Source of the DNA: Gordonibacter sp. Marseille-P4307
GTDB lineage: Bacteria; Actinomycetota; Coriobacteriia; Coriobacteriales; Eggerthellaceae
Length of the DNA stretch: 64,000 nucleotides
Assembly (NCBI RefSeq): GCF_900604965.1
Contig: NZ_UWPD01000001.1
Coordinates: forward strand, 124,001-188,000
Direction: 5' to 3'
In this document: piece after piece, positions 43,112 through 52,894 of the stretch
How positions within the stretch are numbered: the stretch's first letter is position 1
How the letters are laid out: each line of letters starts with the position of its first letter
Translations under genes and position numbers: made by a program
The notes under the pieces: model-generated
What the model saw: only the letters and a program-made list of their open reading frames with translations
Database searches by the model: none
Told to the model about the DNA's origin: nothing

Positions 43112-45160
43112 CTAGCGGTACTGCGATTCGTGCTTGCGGAAGAAGTCGAAGCGCGGGGGCAGCTCGCGAACCCGATGGGCGCCTGCAGCACGCTCGTCCT
43201 CGTCGCACAGCTCGGCCAGGCTGTCGAAACGGTGATTCCAGCTGAAGAAGGTTTTGGGGTCGAACTGCAGGTAATCACAGATCATCTCGCATCCGGTGGG
43301 AACGACGGGATGCATCAGCAGCGTGGAAACCCACAGCTGGTAAGCGCAGTCGGCCAGCACCTGGCAACGCAGCTCGTCCGACTCTTCCCCCTCAAAGCTC
43401 TCGACCCGTTTGATACCATCCGCCCAGCGCTTGTTCGCAACGCGCAGAAAGCCGTCCATCAGCGACATAACCGAGTGGAGTTCGGCTTTCTCCATCAGAA
43501 TATCGTACTCGGCCATGACGGCATGGCACTCCTCGACGGCCCCCGCGCTGGGAGCGCGCAGTGGAACCGCGCCCCCGAAGCTTTTCTTCGCCTCGTACAG
43601 ACAGCTTCGCCCCAGGCGGTTGAATACGTTTGTGAGCAGGGCACCCTCTTTCAAAACGGGGTCGGCGATGCGCGGATCGTCCTTCTCCTGCTGGGTGGCC
43701 GTAAAGGGCTTCGGCTTGAATCCCACCGACTTCTGATCCAGCCCCAACGCGAGAAAGTGGGCGCGCAGCTGTTCGGGCGTGTAGTGATCCAGCAGCTCGT
43801 CGGCAGTGGGCGGTTTGACCGAACTGGACGACGAGGCCTTCTTGTTTCCCAGCAGCACGTGATGATTCGCAACGAGCGTCGTCTGACGCAACGGCACGCG
43901 TGCATCGTTCGCTCCGAAAATGTCGCGGTCGCGCAGCGCCTCCCAGAGCGCCGTTTGAACCACGCCGTAGAAATACAGGTTGTCCTGCCCGATGAACTGG
44001 TAGACCCGCGCATCGTCGGAACACCAGAAATCGCGCCAACTGCCCTCGGGCAAGCCGGCCGCATCGTTGGCCGCGGCCGTGAACGAAATGGGCGCCCACA
44101 GGCTTTCGGGCCAGCACCACACCGTAAGGCCCTCCACCCCGTCGATGACGGGAGCCGCAACACCCCATTCGATGTTTCCCGTGATGCGGAACGGAACGAG
44201 CGCCTTGCTGGTGCGGAACCGCAAACCCGCCCGCCGCATGCGGTCGCGCGCGCAGTCGCGGTCGTCGATGGATGAGAACTCGACCTCGAAGCTGTGCTTT
44301 CCGCGCTCGGCCTCCCTTAGCTCGAAAGAGGGCAGCTCGTCGGCGATCTCATCGAACTGAGCACGCTCGTCGTTTTTCACGTAGATGATGGGAGCGCCCA
44401 GAAATTCCTTGATGGTTTGGGGAACGATCGCACGGATGCGGTCGTCGGCCTCGAGCCCGGCCACGTATTCGCGCAGAAAGGAGGCGAAGGATGGCAGGTC
44501 GAAATACCAGTTATCCACCGGACGCATCTCGGGCACCACGCCGGTCAGGGACGATCGGGGGTTGATGAGCTCCTCGGGAGCGTAGCTGTGCCCCAAATCG
44601 CACTCATCGGCGTAAGCATGCTCGGATTTGCAGCCCTGAACGGGGCAGCGCCCCACGACCTGACGTCCATTCAAAAACGTATCGGCTTCGGGATCGAAGA
44701 ACTGCAGCGTCGAGCGCTTATGCAGGACGCCCGCCTCATGAAGGCGGCGAATGATGTTGTCGGTAAGAGCGCGGTGAACCTCTCCCGCATGGCCGATGCC
44801 GCTCCCTTCGTAAATGGACGGCTCGACATCGTAGGCTTTCAGCGTCGCCTTCTGCTTGTCATGGTTCATCTGCACGTACTGACCGATGGTGCCGTCGAAG
44901 TCGCCGGATTCAACCAGCTTGCGATACCCTTCGTTGATAGGCGATCCGAAGCAGTCGGTACCGCTGACGAAGCGCACGTTGCCCGCTCCTATGCGATCTT
45001 TGAGAAAGCGCGCATACGCATCGGCAGGGACGAACACCCCGGCGATGTGCCCGAAATGCAGCGGCTTGTTACCGTAGGGCATGCCTGCGGTAACCACCGC
45101 GCGCTTCGGCCATACGACCTGGGTGAAAGGCGGATTGCCGTTATCGAGCGATGATGCCAT
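43112..45160 (-). CDS. metG: Methionyl-tRNA synthetase, divergent
   Basis: A 682-residue class I synthetase. The HIGH box is HFGH (residues 35-38, AGMPYGNKPLHFGH), followed by FVSGTDCFGSPI. A four-Cys zinc knuckle region (CPVQGC, CDLGH) is present. The KMSKS loop, however, reads KASSSSS (near 440). An anticodon-binding helical domain follows, with no C-terminal tRNA-binding domain. It probably charges tRNA-Met but is far from standard MetG. Its start lies 20 nt inside the sppA end. Confidence 0.8.
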   Translation of the reverse strand: MASSLDNGNPPFTQVVWPKRAVVTAGMPYGNKPLHFGHIAGVFVPADAYARFLKDRIGAGNVRFVSGTDCFGSPINEGYRKLVESGDFDGTIGQYVQMNHDKQKATLKAYDVEPSIYEGSGIGHAGEVHRALTDNIIRRLHEAGVLHKRSTLQFFDPEADTFLNGRQVVGRCPVQGCKSEHAYADECDLGHSYAPEELINPRSSLTGVVPEMRPVDNWYFDLPSFASFLREYVAGLEADDRIRAIVPQTIKEFLGAPIIYVKNDERAQFDEIADELPSFELREAERGKHSFEVEFSSIDDRDCARDRMRRAGLRFRTSKALVPFRITGNIEWGVAAPVIDGVEGLTVWCWPESLWAPISFTAAANDAAGLPEGSWRDFWCSDDARVYQFIGQDNLYFYGVVQTALWEALRDRDIFGANDARVPLRQTTLVANHHVLLGNKKASSSSSVKPPTADELLDHYTPEQLRAHFLALGLDQKSVGFKPKPFTATQQEKDDPRIADPVLKEGALLTNVFNRLGRSCLYEAKKSFGGAVPLRAPSAGAVEECHAVMAEYDILMEKAELHSVMSLMDGFLRVANKRWADGIKRVESFEGEESDELRCQVLADCAYQLWVSTLLMHPVVPTGCEMICDYLQFDPKTFFSWNHRFDSLAELCDEDERAAGAHRVRELPPRFDFFRKHESQYR

Positions 45161-46208
45161 GGGTCGTCTGCTCCTCCAAAATAGTCGTCAAGTCGGATGC
45201 GGACAGATTGTAGCCGCTCATAAGAAGCGACAGCAAGCTAGCCCTCGACGGGGGAACCTCCAGATCGATTACCTGGTAGTCGTCGGGGATACCCGCCGCC
45301 TGGGCCGCATAATCCTGCGCGTCCTCAAGCGTCCCCACCTCGTCGGCCACGCCGTTTTCAACCGCGGTCGTGCCGGCAAAAGGAAGCCCGGTTGCGATCG
45401 AGCGCGTGTAGTCGAGCGAAAGGCCGCGGCCCTGCGCCACGTTCTCGATGAACGTGGCGTTGATCTCGTCGACAAGCGCCTGGTAATAGGTCTTCTCCTC
45501 AGCGGTCAACGGGCGGAACCCGTAGCTTGAGTCCTTACTGGGAGCCGACTTGATGGAGTCGACCGAGATCCCCAGCTTGTCCATGACCTCGGATAGGTCG
45601 GTTACCTGCATGACCGTCCCGATGGCGCCGATTTCGGTGGTCTTGGCCACGAAGATGTAATCAGACATCGCCGAAAGCTCGTATGCGGCGCTGGCGTTGA
45701 TGGCGGCGCTCGAGACGACGATGGGCTTGCTGAACTGCCTGACGTATTGGGCCATCTCCTCGCCCGCCGTGGCCGTACCTCCCCCGGAGTTCACGCGCAG
45801 AACGACCGCTTTGATGCGGTCGTCGTCCTCGGCGCGATCGAGCAGCGACTTGAGCCCTTCGGGACTCGAGGACGTGCCGTTGTAACCGATAGCGCCATCC
45901 ACGCTGATGAGGGCAACCGCATCCCCCGAAATGGAATCGGCGTCTTTGAGCACATTCGCAAGCAGGACGATCCCCGTGACGATGAATGCGAGAACGACCG
46001 CAACGACGGCTGCGAGAGCGAAGCGGCGGCGCGAAGGTCTCCCGACTCTTTCGCCGTTCGGTCGAGCGGCGCCGTAGAAGCCGTTTTGCGGGGCGCAAAA
46101 CGCATCCGACGCGGGTGCGGCGAATGGCGGCGCAACGGGATGCGCACCCGAACGCGCGCGCTCGAACGATGTGGTGCGGGGAGGCTCGGGACTGAGGTTT
46201 TCTGCCAT
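45141..46208 (-). CDS. Signal peptide peptidase SppA-type S49 protease
   Basis: A 355-residue membrane-anchored protease: one helix near residues 63-85 (FALAAVVAVVLAFIVTGIVL), then an S49 domain with VVLRVNSGGGTATAGEEM, the Ser region (INASAAYELSAMSDYIF) and the Lys region (IKSAPSKDSSYGFRPLTAEE). These supply the Ser-Lys dyad. It degrades leftover signal peptides in the membrane. The Ser motif is ASAAY rather than the usual ASGGY. It overlaps metG by 20 nt. Confidence 0.88.
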   Translation of the reverse strand: MAENLSPEPPRTTSFERARSGAHPVAPPFAAPASDAFCAPQNGFYGAARPNGERVGRPSRRRFALAAVVAVVLAFIVTGIVLLANVLKDADSISGDAVALISVDGAIGYNGTSSSPEGLKSLLDRAEDDDRIKAVVLRVNSGGGTATAGEEMAQYVRQFSKPIVVSSAAINASAAYELSAMSDYIFVAKTTEIGAIGTVMQVTDLSEVMDKLGISVDSIKSAPSKDSSYGFRPLTAEEKTYYQALVDEINATFIENVAQGRGLSLDYTRSIATGLPFAGTTAVENGVADEVGTLEDAQDYAAQAAGIPDDYQVIDLEVPPSRASLLSLLMSGYNLSASDLTTILEEQTTHGIIAR

Positions 46209-46307
46209 GCCTTCTCTTTCGAACTGGTTTCGTAGATCGCCCCATGTTACCAGACCGGCGCGCTACAGCAGGGAGAACGCGTAATCCGAAACGACCTCCG
46301 GGCAACG

Positions 46308-48431
46308 CTAAAGCGACGCCGCCTCCCCCTTCGACTGCTGCGCCTTGCGCGCAGTGCGCAGCAGGAACTCCTGGTTGGTGTCCGTCTGCTTGATTGACTT
46401 GATGAGGGTGTCCATCGCTCGCTCGGTGTTGTTCATGTTCGCAAGGATCCGGCGCACCGCCCATACCAGCGGAGCAACCTGCTGATCCATCAGCAGCTCT
46501 TCTTTGCGCGTTCCGCTGGCCACCGCATCGATCGCGGGGAAGATGCGACGGTCGGCCAGATAGCGATCGAGCTTAAGCTCCATGTTACCGGTTCCCTTGA
46601 ATTCCTCGAAGATAACCTCGTCCATCTTGGACCCGGTTTCGACCAGGGCAGACGCGAGAATGGTCAGACTGCCGCCTCCCTCGATATTGCGAGCAGCGCC
46701 TAAGAAGCGCTTGGGCGGATACAGGGCCGTAGAATCCACGCCGCCAGACAACACGCGTCCGGACGCCGGCTGCGCCAGGTTGTAGGCGCGCGCGAGACGG
46801 GTGATGGAGTCGAGAAGGATGACCACGTCCGCACCCAGCTCAACCATCCGCTTTGCGCGCTCGATAACCATCTCGGCACAGGCGATGTGGTTTTCGGCGG
46901 GCATGTCGAAGGTCGAGGAGATGACCTCGCCCCTGATGGAGCGCTGCATGTCGGTAACCTCTTCGGGACGTTCGTCCACCAGCAGGCACATAAGATGCAC
47001 CTCGGGATTATTCGCCGTGATGGAAGCTGCGATATCTTTGAGGATGGTGGTCTTGCCGGCCTTGGGTGGCGACACGATAAGCCCGCGCTGACCCTTGCCG
47101 ATAGGCGCCACCAAATCGATCACGCGAGCCGTGTACGTGTGGGCTCCGTGCTCCATGATCAAACGCTCCTGAGGATACACCGGAGTCAGATCGGCGAAGC
47201 GGGGACGCGATCCCAGCTGCTCGAGCGGGGTTCCGTTCACAGAGATAACCTTTTGCACCGCCGCGAACTTATCGTTGGGGCGAGCGGGGCGGGTCTGACC
47301 CACCAGGAGATCTCCTTTGCGCAGATGGTTGCGCTTGATAACCGAGGCGCTTACGTAGCAATCGCCCTCGCCGGGAAGATAACCGGACGTGCGCAGGAAT
47401 CCGTACCCATCGGACAGCACGTCCAAAACACCGGATACCTCGAGGAAACCCTCGGCCTTTACGCTGGCAGCGAACACCAGCTCAACCAGGTCCGCCTTCT
47501 TCACGCCGGAGGCCTCGACGCCCAGCTCGGCAGCTTTCGCCCGCAACTCGGCCACCTTGAGCGCGGCAAGCTCCTCGCGCGTCACGCTGGGAGCGATCTC
47601 GCGGTCGTTGCGCTGGTGGCGACGGTTGCTCTTCTGATTGCCGAAGCGATTCTGCCCGTTATTCTGCCGATCGGAGCGGTCTTTGCGCTGGCCGCCTCGC
47701 TGGTTGGAATCGCTCCCGCCGCTCGCTTGGTTGCGCATGCCGCTGGATAAAGCTCCGGGCCTGCGGTTTTTCTGCGATGCATCCCGACGGTTGCGACGAT
47801 CGGCCGCGTCGGAGGAAAAGTCGCTTCCGGGTTTTCCGGATTCCCCGCCCAAAGCCGCGTCGTCGGACGGCTTGTCCGAAATCTTGGCGCGCGTCGTACG
47901 GCGGGGAAGGCGCGGACGCTCCCCTTCGGAAGAACCGTCTTCGATCGATGGGGCGAAGGCAAGCAGCGAGTCGGCAATGCGAGAAGCCGCATCCTCCTCG
48001 ATGGCAAGGGCGGCTGCCGAAAGGGCCTGCGCGGAGACGGCCTTCTTGACCACGGGAAGGCTGAGATCGTCGGCAACCGCCGAACTTTCGGGCGACGACG
48101 TTCCTTCAACCTGCGGCGTTTCTGCGACCGCAGTCTTGCGCGGGCGACCGCGACGACGCTTCGGCGCCTCGCCATCGGTCGGCGCGACGGACTCGGAAGC
48201 GGGATCGCCTCCCTTGTCGGGAACGGAAGAAACCTCGACTCCAGACTCCTCGGAAACCGAGGTCGCCTTCTTCGCACGAGAAGCGCGCGGCTTCTTGGCG
48301 GGAGCGGATTCGACAGAAGCGCCGGTTGCGGCCGACTTGCCTTCAGGGGCGTCTTTCTTGACCGATGCGCGGCGCCGCGGGCGGGGCGACGGAGCTTCGA
48401 CCGGCTGCTCGTTCACGATCTCGTCGCTCAT
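46308..48431 (-). CDS. rho: Transcription termination factor Rho with long N-terminal extension
   Basis: A 707-residue Rho, about 290 residues longer than that of E. coli. The extension (residues 1-275) is low complexity, rich in Ala, Lys, Arg, Ser and Asn, as in actinobacterial Rho. It is followed by Rho_N ([20 protein letters not shown]), the RNA-binding cold-shock fold, and the ATPase core with [16 protein letters not shown] and [15 protein letters not shown]. The start at 48431 overlaps the transaldolase stop (ATGA). Confidence 0.97.
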   Translation of the reverse strand: MSDEIVNEQPVEAPSPRPRRRASVKKDAPEGKSAATGASVESAPAKKPRASRAKKATSVSEESGVEVSSVPDKGGDPASESVAPTDGEAPKRRRGRPRKTAVAETPQVEGTSSPESSAVADDLSLPVVKKAVSAQALSAAALAIEEDAASRIADSLLAFAPSIEDGSSEGERPRLPRRTTRAKISDKPSDDAALGGESGKPGSDFSSDAADRRNRRDASQKNRRPGALSSGMRNQASGGSDSNQRGGQRKDRSDRQNNGQNRFGNQKSNRRHQRNDREIAPSVTREELAALKVAELRAKAAELGVEASGVKKADLVELVFAASVKAEGFLEVSGVLDVLSDGYGFLRTSGYLPGEGDCYVSASVIKRNHLRKGDLLVGQTRPARPNDKFAAVQKVISVNGTPLEQLGSRPRFADLTPVYPQERLIMEHGAHTYTARVIDLVAPIGKGQRGLIVSPPKAGKTTILKDIAASITANNPEVHLMCLLVDERPEEVTDMQRSIRGEVISSTFDMPAENHIACAEMVIERAKRMVELGADVVILLDSITRLARAYNLAQPASGRVLSGGVDSTALYPPKRFLGAARNIEGGGSLTILASALVETGSKMDEVIFEEFKGTGNMELKLDRYLADRRIFPAIDAVASGTRKEELLMDQQVAPLVWAVRRILANMNNTERAMDTLIKSIKQTDTNQEFLLRTARKAQQSKGEAASL

Positions 48432-49108
48432 GCGTTCTGAACCTTCTCCCAATCCTTGAGGAACGTTTCAAGGCCGCGATCGGTCAGCGGGTGCTGCACC
48501 ATCTTCTTCAGAACGGGGAACGGCACGGTGGCGATATCGGCCCCCATCAGCGCCGCCTGGGTAACGTGATTGGCGCTGCGCACGGATGCGGCGATGATCT
48601 CGATCTGCTGGCCGTTAACCGTCGACTGAGCGAAGTCGTAGTTCGCAATGGCGGTCACCACGTTTTCAAGCTGGTCCAGCCCGTCTTCAGAAATGTCGTC
48701 GAAACGGCCGATGAAGGGGCTGATGTAACGTGCGCCGGCACGGGCGGCAAGAAGCGCCTGGGGAACCGAGAAGCACAGCGTCATGTTCACGGGAATGCCC
48801 TCGTTCGCCAGAACGCGCGTAGCGGCCAGGCCCTCGACCATCGTGGGAATCTTCACCACGACGTTGGGGGCGATGGCGGCCAGCTCGCGGCCGTCGCGTA
48901 CAATCTCGTCACGCGTCATGGCGACGGATTCGGCGGAAACGGGGCCGTCGACGATATCGCAGATACGCTTGATGTGGTTTTGGAAATCAGAGACTTTGCC
49001 ACCGATCTTGGCATACAGGGACGGGTTGGTGGTGACGCCCGCAAGCGCCCCCCAACTGGCCGCCTCTTCGATCTCGTTCAGATCGGCAGTGTCCAGAAAA
49101 AACTTCAC
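48428..49108 (-). CDS. Transaldolase / fructose-6-phosphate aldolase family
   Basis: A 226-residue small transaldolase: MKFFLDTADLNEIEE (start codon GTG), GVTTNPSLYAK, the Schiff-base Lys in VVKIPTMVEG, and the C-terminal PLTDRGLETFLKDW. It interconverts sugar phosphates in the non-oxidative pentose branch, or acts as an aldolase; the subgroup is hard to tell. The GTG at 49108 has GAAGGAGG upstream. Coupled to rho by overlap. Confidence 0.9.
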   Translation of the reverse strand: MKFFLDTADLNEIEEAASWGALAGVTTNPSLYAKIGGKVSDFQNHIKRICDIVDGPVSAESVAMTRDEIVRDGRELAAIAPNVVVKIPTMVEGLAATRVLANEGIPVNMTLCFSVPQALLAARAGARYISPFIGRFDDISEDGLDQLENVVTAIANYDFAQSTVNGQQIEIIAASVRSANHVTQAALMGADIATVPFPVLKKMVQHPLTDRGLETFLKDWEKVQNA

Positions 49109-49399
49109 GTGTCCTCCTTCGGGATCATGCGTTGCCGTCAAAACCGGGTGCACCCGGTATCGATACTGACATAGGATGTACCTGATGAACAGGTAAGATA
49201 AACGAAAACAGCGAGAGATGACGTTCGGGGATGCAAACCTATCCCGCACACATGCGCCCCGCTTATGCATGCAGCGTATAACGGTTGTTCATGGGATTTT
49301 AACGGGGCTATGGTAGCCCAAACGGAATCGTTGCGCAAGAAGACTCCACGAACAGCACGCAGCGACGCGGCGACTTGCGAACGAGAGAGCCACCTCGAA

Positions 49400-49614
49400 T
49401 CCGCCTGCGCATCGCTTTGCCCTCTTCGAGCGGATCGCAAGCCCGCCACGTAAATGTGCGCAAGCTCTTCCTGATTCACGCCCTCGAACTCGGTCATCGT
49501 CTCTTTCATAGCGGTCTGAACGTCGACATTGGTAAGCGACGGCTCGGCAGTGGCGGTGTCGCCACTTACGTTCACCTTGCCGATCGAATAGGCGGATGCG
49601 CAATGCGGGAAACC
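49400..49614 (-). pseudogene. Remnant of a secreted lipoprotein gene
   Basis: In frame just after the hisI stop, residues YSIGKVNVSGDTATAEPSLT and NVDVQTAMKETMTEFEG resemble a repeated domain of secreted lipoproteins in this group. No start codon, signal peptide or lipobox precedes. Further on the frame becomes Arg-rich and loses protein character. The rest of 49109-49400 shows nothing recognisable. Confidence 0.5.
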
Positions 49615-49965
49615 TTAGCTGATCCTACGGAAAAAGCAGCTGCGGGCACCGGTATGACAGGCGGGTCCGGCCGCTTCGACCAGCGCGAGCAACGTATCGG
49701 CATCGCAGTCGAAACGTAGATCGACCAAGCGCTGCGTGTTTCCGGAAGTCGCCCCCTTATGCCACAGCTCGGATCGGCTGCGCGACCAAAACCAGGTGGA
49801 GCCCGTCTCCAAAGTAAGCTTCAGCGACTCTTCGCTCATCCAGGCCATCATCAGAACCAAGCCGGTCGATTCCTCCTGGACGATGCACGGAATCAACCCC
49901 GCGCCATCGAAGCGAACCTGGGCGAAGAACTCTTCGACCGCCACGCCCGCCACCGCATCCCCCAT
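49615..49965 (-). CDS. hisI: Phosphoribosyl-AMP cyclohydrolase
   Basis: A 116-residue HisI with the zinc and catalytic signatures [26 protein letters not shown] and [12 protein letters not shown]. It opens the adenine ring of PR-AMP (third step of histidine synthesis). It is the monofunctional form with no HisE domain. It is the last gene of the his operon. Confidence 0.96.
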   Translation of the reverse strand: MGDAVAGVAVEEFFAQVRFDGAGLIPCIVQEESTGLVLMMAWMSEESLKLTLETGSTWFWSRSRSELWHKGATSGNTQRLVDLRFDCDADTLLALVEAAGPACHTGARSCFFRRIS

Positions 49966-49992
49966 AACCGTCCGTCCTTTCTCGGTGCGTCG

Positions 49993-50751
49993 CTACAGGC
50001 GCACGGGAATCCCCTGCTTGCCTAGATACTCTTTGACCTGGCGGATGGTCAGCTCCCCTTTGTGGAACACGCTGGCGGCCAACACGGCGTCCGCCTCGCC
50101 CTCGATGATGCCCTGGGCGAAATGCTCGAGCTCGCCCACGCCGCCCGAAGCGATAACCGGAACGTTTACCGCTCGCGCAACCGCGCGCGTCAAAGCGCAG
50201 TCGAACCCCTCGCGCGTTCCGTCGCGATCCATGCTGGTCAGAAGGATCTCTCCCGCTCCGCAGCGAGCCGCCTGACGCGCCCATTCCACCGCATCGAGCC
50301 CCGTGGCCCTGCGCCCTCCCGCCACGAACACCTCCCACTTGCCAGGAGCGCGGCGGCGCGCATCGATCGCGCATACGACGGCCTGGGACCCGAACGCCGC
50401 CGCGGCCCGGGAGATCAGCCTCGGATCCTTAACGGCGGCAGAGTTCACCGAAACCTTGTCGGCGCCCACCGCGATCATGGCGCGCATATCGGCCACCGTG
50501 CGAAAGCCCCCGCCCACGCAGTACGGCAGTCGCAGGTGCTCGCTCGCCCGACTCGCAAGATCGATGGTGGGCGTGCGGTCTTCATGCGTAGCTGCGATGT
50601 CAAGGAACACCACTTCATCAGCTTTCTGACGGTCGTAGCGCTGGGCCAGTTCGATGGGATCGCCCACATCGGACAATCCCACGAAGTTGACGCCCTTCAC
50701 CACTCGACCCGCCTTCACATCCATGCAGGGAATGACGCGTTTCGTCAGCAT
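49993..50751 (-). CDS. hisF: Imidazole glycerol phosphate synthase, cyclase subunit
   Basis: A 252-residue TIM barrel with [30 protein letters not shown] and the second-half [13 protein letters not shown]-type motif (here [15 protein letters not shown]). It works with HisH to form IGP and AICAR. It overlaps hisA by 7 nt. Confidence 0.97.
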   Translation of the reverse strand: MLTKRVIPCMDVKAGRVVKGVNFVGLSDVGDPIELAQRYDRQKADEVVFLDIAATHEDRTPTIDLASRASEHLRLPYCVGGGFRTVADMRAMIAVGADKVSVNSAAVKDPRLISRAAAAFGSQAVVCAIDARRRAPGKWEVFVAGGRRATGLDAVEWARQAARCGAGEILLTSMDRDGTREGFDCALTRAVARAVNVPVIASGGVGELEHFAQGIIEGEADAVLAASVFHKGELTIRQVKEYLGKQGIPVRL

Positions 50752-51488
50752 GAGCGCTCCTTATTGCATCGATCGATCTCCCGGCACGCCTTTGCAAGGT
50801 CGAGCGACCCTTCGTAGATCGAACGGCCGGCGATAACGCCCTCGATCGCATCGCCCAGACCGAGCATCGCGCGAACGTCTTCCATCCCCGCAACCCCGCC
50901 CGATGCGACAACCGGATGACCGAACGCGCACGCCATGCTGCGGTACGCCTCGGGATCGAGTCCGGTCTGCATGCCGTCGCGGGAGATGTCGGTGTACACC
51001 ATATGGCGATAGCCCAAACCGGCCATGGAGCGGGCAAGGTCAGATGCTGAAACACCCGATCCTTCCCCCCACCCCGCAACGGCCGCCTCGCCGCTTTTCG
51101 CATCGATGCCCGCCGCCAGCATATCGCCGTAGCGCCGTACGGCAGCGGCGGCGAATTCAGGGTCGCGCACAAGCGCGGTTCCCAGCACCACTCGCGACGC
51201 ACCTGCGCAAACCAGCCGCTCGATCGAACCGAGGGATCGAATACCTCCTCCTACCTGGGATTTAAGAGAAGTTGATGCAACGATGCGCTCGATTATCGCG
51301 GCGTTTGACGACACGCCGGTGCGGGCGCCGTCCAAATCGACGATATGCACCCAACGCGCACCAGCCTCCTCGAACCGCCTCGCCTGATCGACGGGATCGT
51401 CGCTGTAGCAGGTCACCCGGCTGTAGTCGCCTTTGGCCAATCGAACGGCCTTGCCGTCGAGAATATCGATCGCAGGAAGAAGATGCAT
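50745..51488 (-). CDS. hisA: ProFAR isomerase
   Basis: A 247-residue TIM barrel with the HisA start [35 protein letters not shown], and [14 protein letters not shown]. It isomerises ProFAR to PRFAR. A PriA-type dual role in tryptophan synthesis, known in actinobacteria, cannot be judged here. Confidence 0.96.
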   Translation of the reverse strand: MHLLPAIDILDGKAVRLAKGDYSRVTCYSDDPVDQARRFEEAGARWVHIVDLDGARTGVSSNAAIIERIVASTSLKSQVGGGIRSLGSIERLVCAGASRVVLGTALVRDPEFAAAAVRRYGDMLAAGIDAKSGEAAVAGWGEGSGVSASDLARSMAGLGYRHMVYTDISRDGMQTGLDPEAYRSMACAFGHPVVASGGVAGMEDVRAMLGLGDAIEGVIAGRSIYEGSLDLAKACREIDRCNKERSC

Positions 51489-51505
51489 GGCTGCTCCTTG
51501 CCCGC

Positions 51506-52237
51506 CTACGAGGCGCGTTTGACGAATCGGACGAAATTACGCATGAAAACGGCTCCTGCATCCGAGCTCTTCTCAGGATGGAACTGAACTCCGAATACAT
51601 GGGAAAGCGGTCTGACCACAGCGGGAAACTCAACGCTATGCGTAGCGGTTGCGCAGGTAAACGGTGAGCTAGGTGCGATGTAGCTGTGCGTGAAGTAGAA
51701 GTTTTCACCCGAAGCGACACCGTCGAACAGAGCCGGGTTCGAAGCATCGCCGCTTTCGAAAAAGGACGAGCGCCCGTCGCAAGGCGAGCTTTCGCGCTCG
51801 AAGCCCGAACCTCCGCGCGCGAAGTCCACCTGATTCCAACCTACGTGCGGCACTTTGAACACGCGACCGGCGACGTCACGATCCGGCATGCGCAAAACCA
51901 CCCCCGGAGCGACCCCCAAGCCGCGCTCCATGCGATCAAGTTCCTCCTCCGATGCGTCGGTTCCCTCGACACCTCGCTCGAACAGCAGGTGAAGCCCCAA
52001 ACAGATACCGAGAAACGGAACCCCTCGATCGATGCGCTGACGCACGACCTCCATCTGGCCCGACAAGCTCATTTCGCGCGCGGCATCGGCGAAAGCCCCC
52101 ACCCCCGGCAACACGATGGCCTCGGCGGAGGCGATCTGGGCGCAATCGGAGGTGATACGGGCGTCGGCTCCCGCTGCAATCAAACTGCGCTGAACGCTGG
52201 CCACGTTTCCCTTCCGATAATCGACGACGGCTATCAC
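51506..52237 (-). CDS. hisH: Imidazole glycerol phosphate synthase, glutaminase subunit
   Basis: A 243-residue class I glutamine amidotransferase with nucleophile Cys in PFLGICLGLHLLFE and the later His/Glu site FGVQFHPEKSSDAG. It feeds ammonia to HisF. It is about 40 residues longer than usual, owing to inserts near residues 150-180 (Gly, Ser and Asp-rich). The GTG start at 52237 overlaps the hisB stop (GTGA). Confidence 0.95.
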   Translation of the reverse strand: MIAVVDYRKGNVASVQRSLIAAGADARITSDCAQIASAEAIVLPGVGAFADAAREMSLSGQMEVVRQRIDRGVPFLGICLGLHLLFERGVEGTDASEEELDRMERGLGVAPGVVLRMPDRDVAGRVFKVPHVGWNQVDFARGGSGFERESSPCDGRSSFFESGDASNPALFDGVASGENFYFTHSYIAPSSPFTCATATHSVEFPAVVRPLSHVFGVQFHPEKSSDAGAVFMRNFVRFVKRAS

Positions 52238-52842
52238 AGCATCCCCTTCGTCGAAGGCAGCGCCCCGCATTCGCGCGGGTCGAACGCAACAGCTTGCCGC
52301 AACGCCCGCGCAACCGCCTTGAACGACGCTTCCGCAATATGATGCGCGTTTTCCCCTGCGATCCGGCGAATATGCAAGGTGATTCCGGCATTGGCGGCAA
52401 ACGCCGTGAAGAACTCTTTGACCAGGGACGAATCGAACGCGCCCAGCAAGATGAGCGGCATATCGACATCCCAGTACAGCGCGCCGCGCCCCGATATATC
52501 GCACGTCGCGGCAATCAGAGCCTCGTCCATGGGAACCGTCATGTCCCCGAACCGCACGATACCCCGTTTATCCCCTATTGCCTGGGAAAACGCCCGACCG
52601 AGCACGATCCCGCAATCCTCTACGGTGTGATGCCCGTCCACTTCCAGATCGCCCTTCGCCGAAAGGCGCAGGTCGAACAGGCCGTGCCGCGCAAACGCCG
52701 CCAGCATGTGATCGAAAAACCCGATACCGGTTGAGCATTCGAGCGCGCCCGTTCCGTCAAGCGCGAACTCGACCGCGATCGAAGTCTCGCTCGTAACGCG
52801 CTCTATCTGAGCCAAGCGAACCTGTCCAGCGTTGCCATCCAT
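52234..52842 (-). CDS. hisB: Imidazoleglycerol-phosphate dehydratase
   Basis: A 202-residue dehydratase with the metal-binding repeats FFDHMLAAFARH, DGHHTVEDCGI and the second half ENAHHIAEASFKAVARAL. It is the monofunctional form with no phosphatase domain, so histidinol-phosphatase must come from elsewhere. I start it at 52842 with AAGGGGA upstream; in-frame starts at 52860 and 52908 exist. Confidence 0.95.
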   Translation of the reverse strand: MDGNAGQVRLAQIERVTSETSIAVEFALDGTGALECSTGIGFFDHMLAAFARHGLFDLRLSAKGDLEVDGHHTVEDCGIVLGRAFSQAIGDKRGIVRFGDMTVPMDEALIAATCDISGRGALYWDVDMPLILLGAFDSSLVKEFFTAFAANAGITLHIRRIAGENAHHIAEASFKAVARALRQAVAFDPRECGALPSTKGML

Positions 52843-52894
52843 GCAACCATCCCCTTCCATCGCGCCCGCCCGCTGCGAGAAGCGATTCTGTCCG

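Noticed and set aside
49166-49180. CATAGGA element near the transaldolase gene, similar to the Crp/Fnr-type boxes
   Set aside because: Only a half site matches; the second half (GATGTA) does not give a TTGTC-N4-GACAA dyad.
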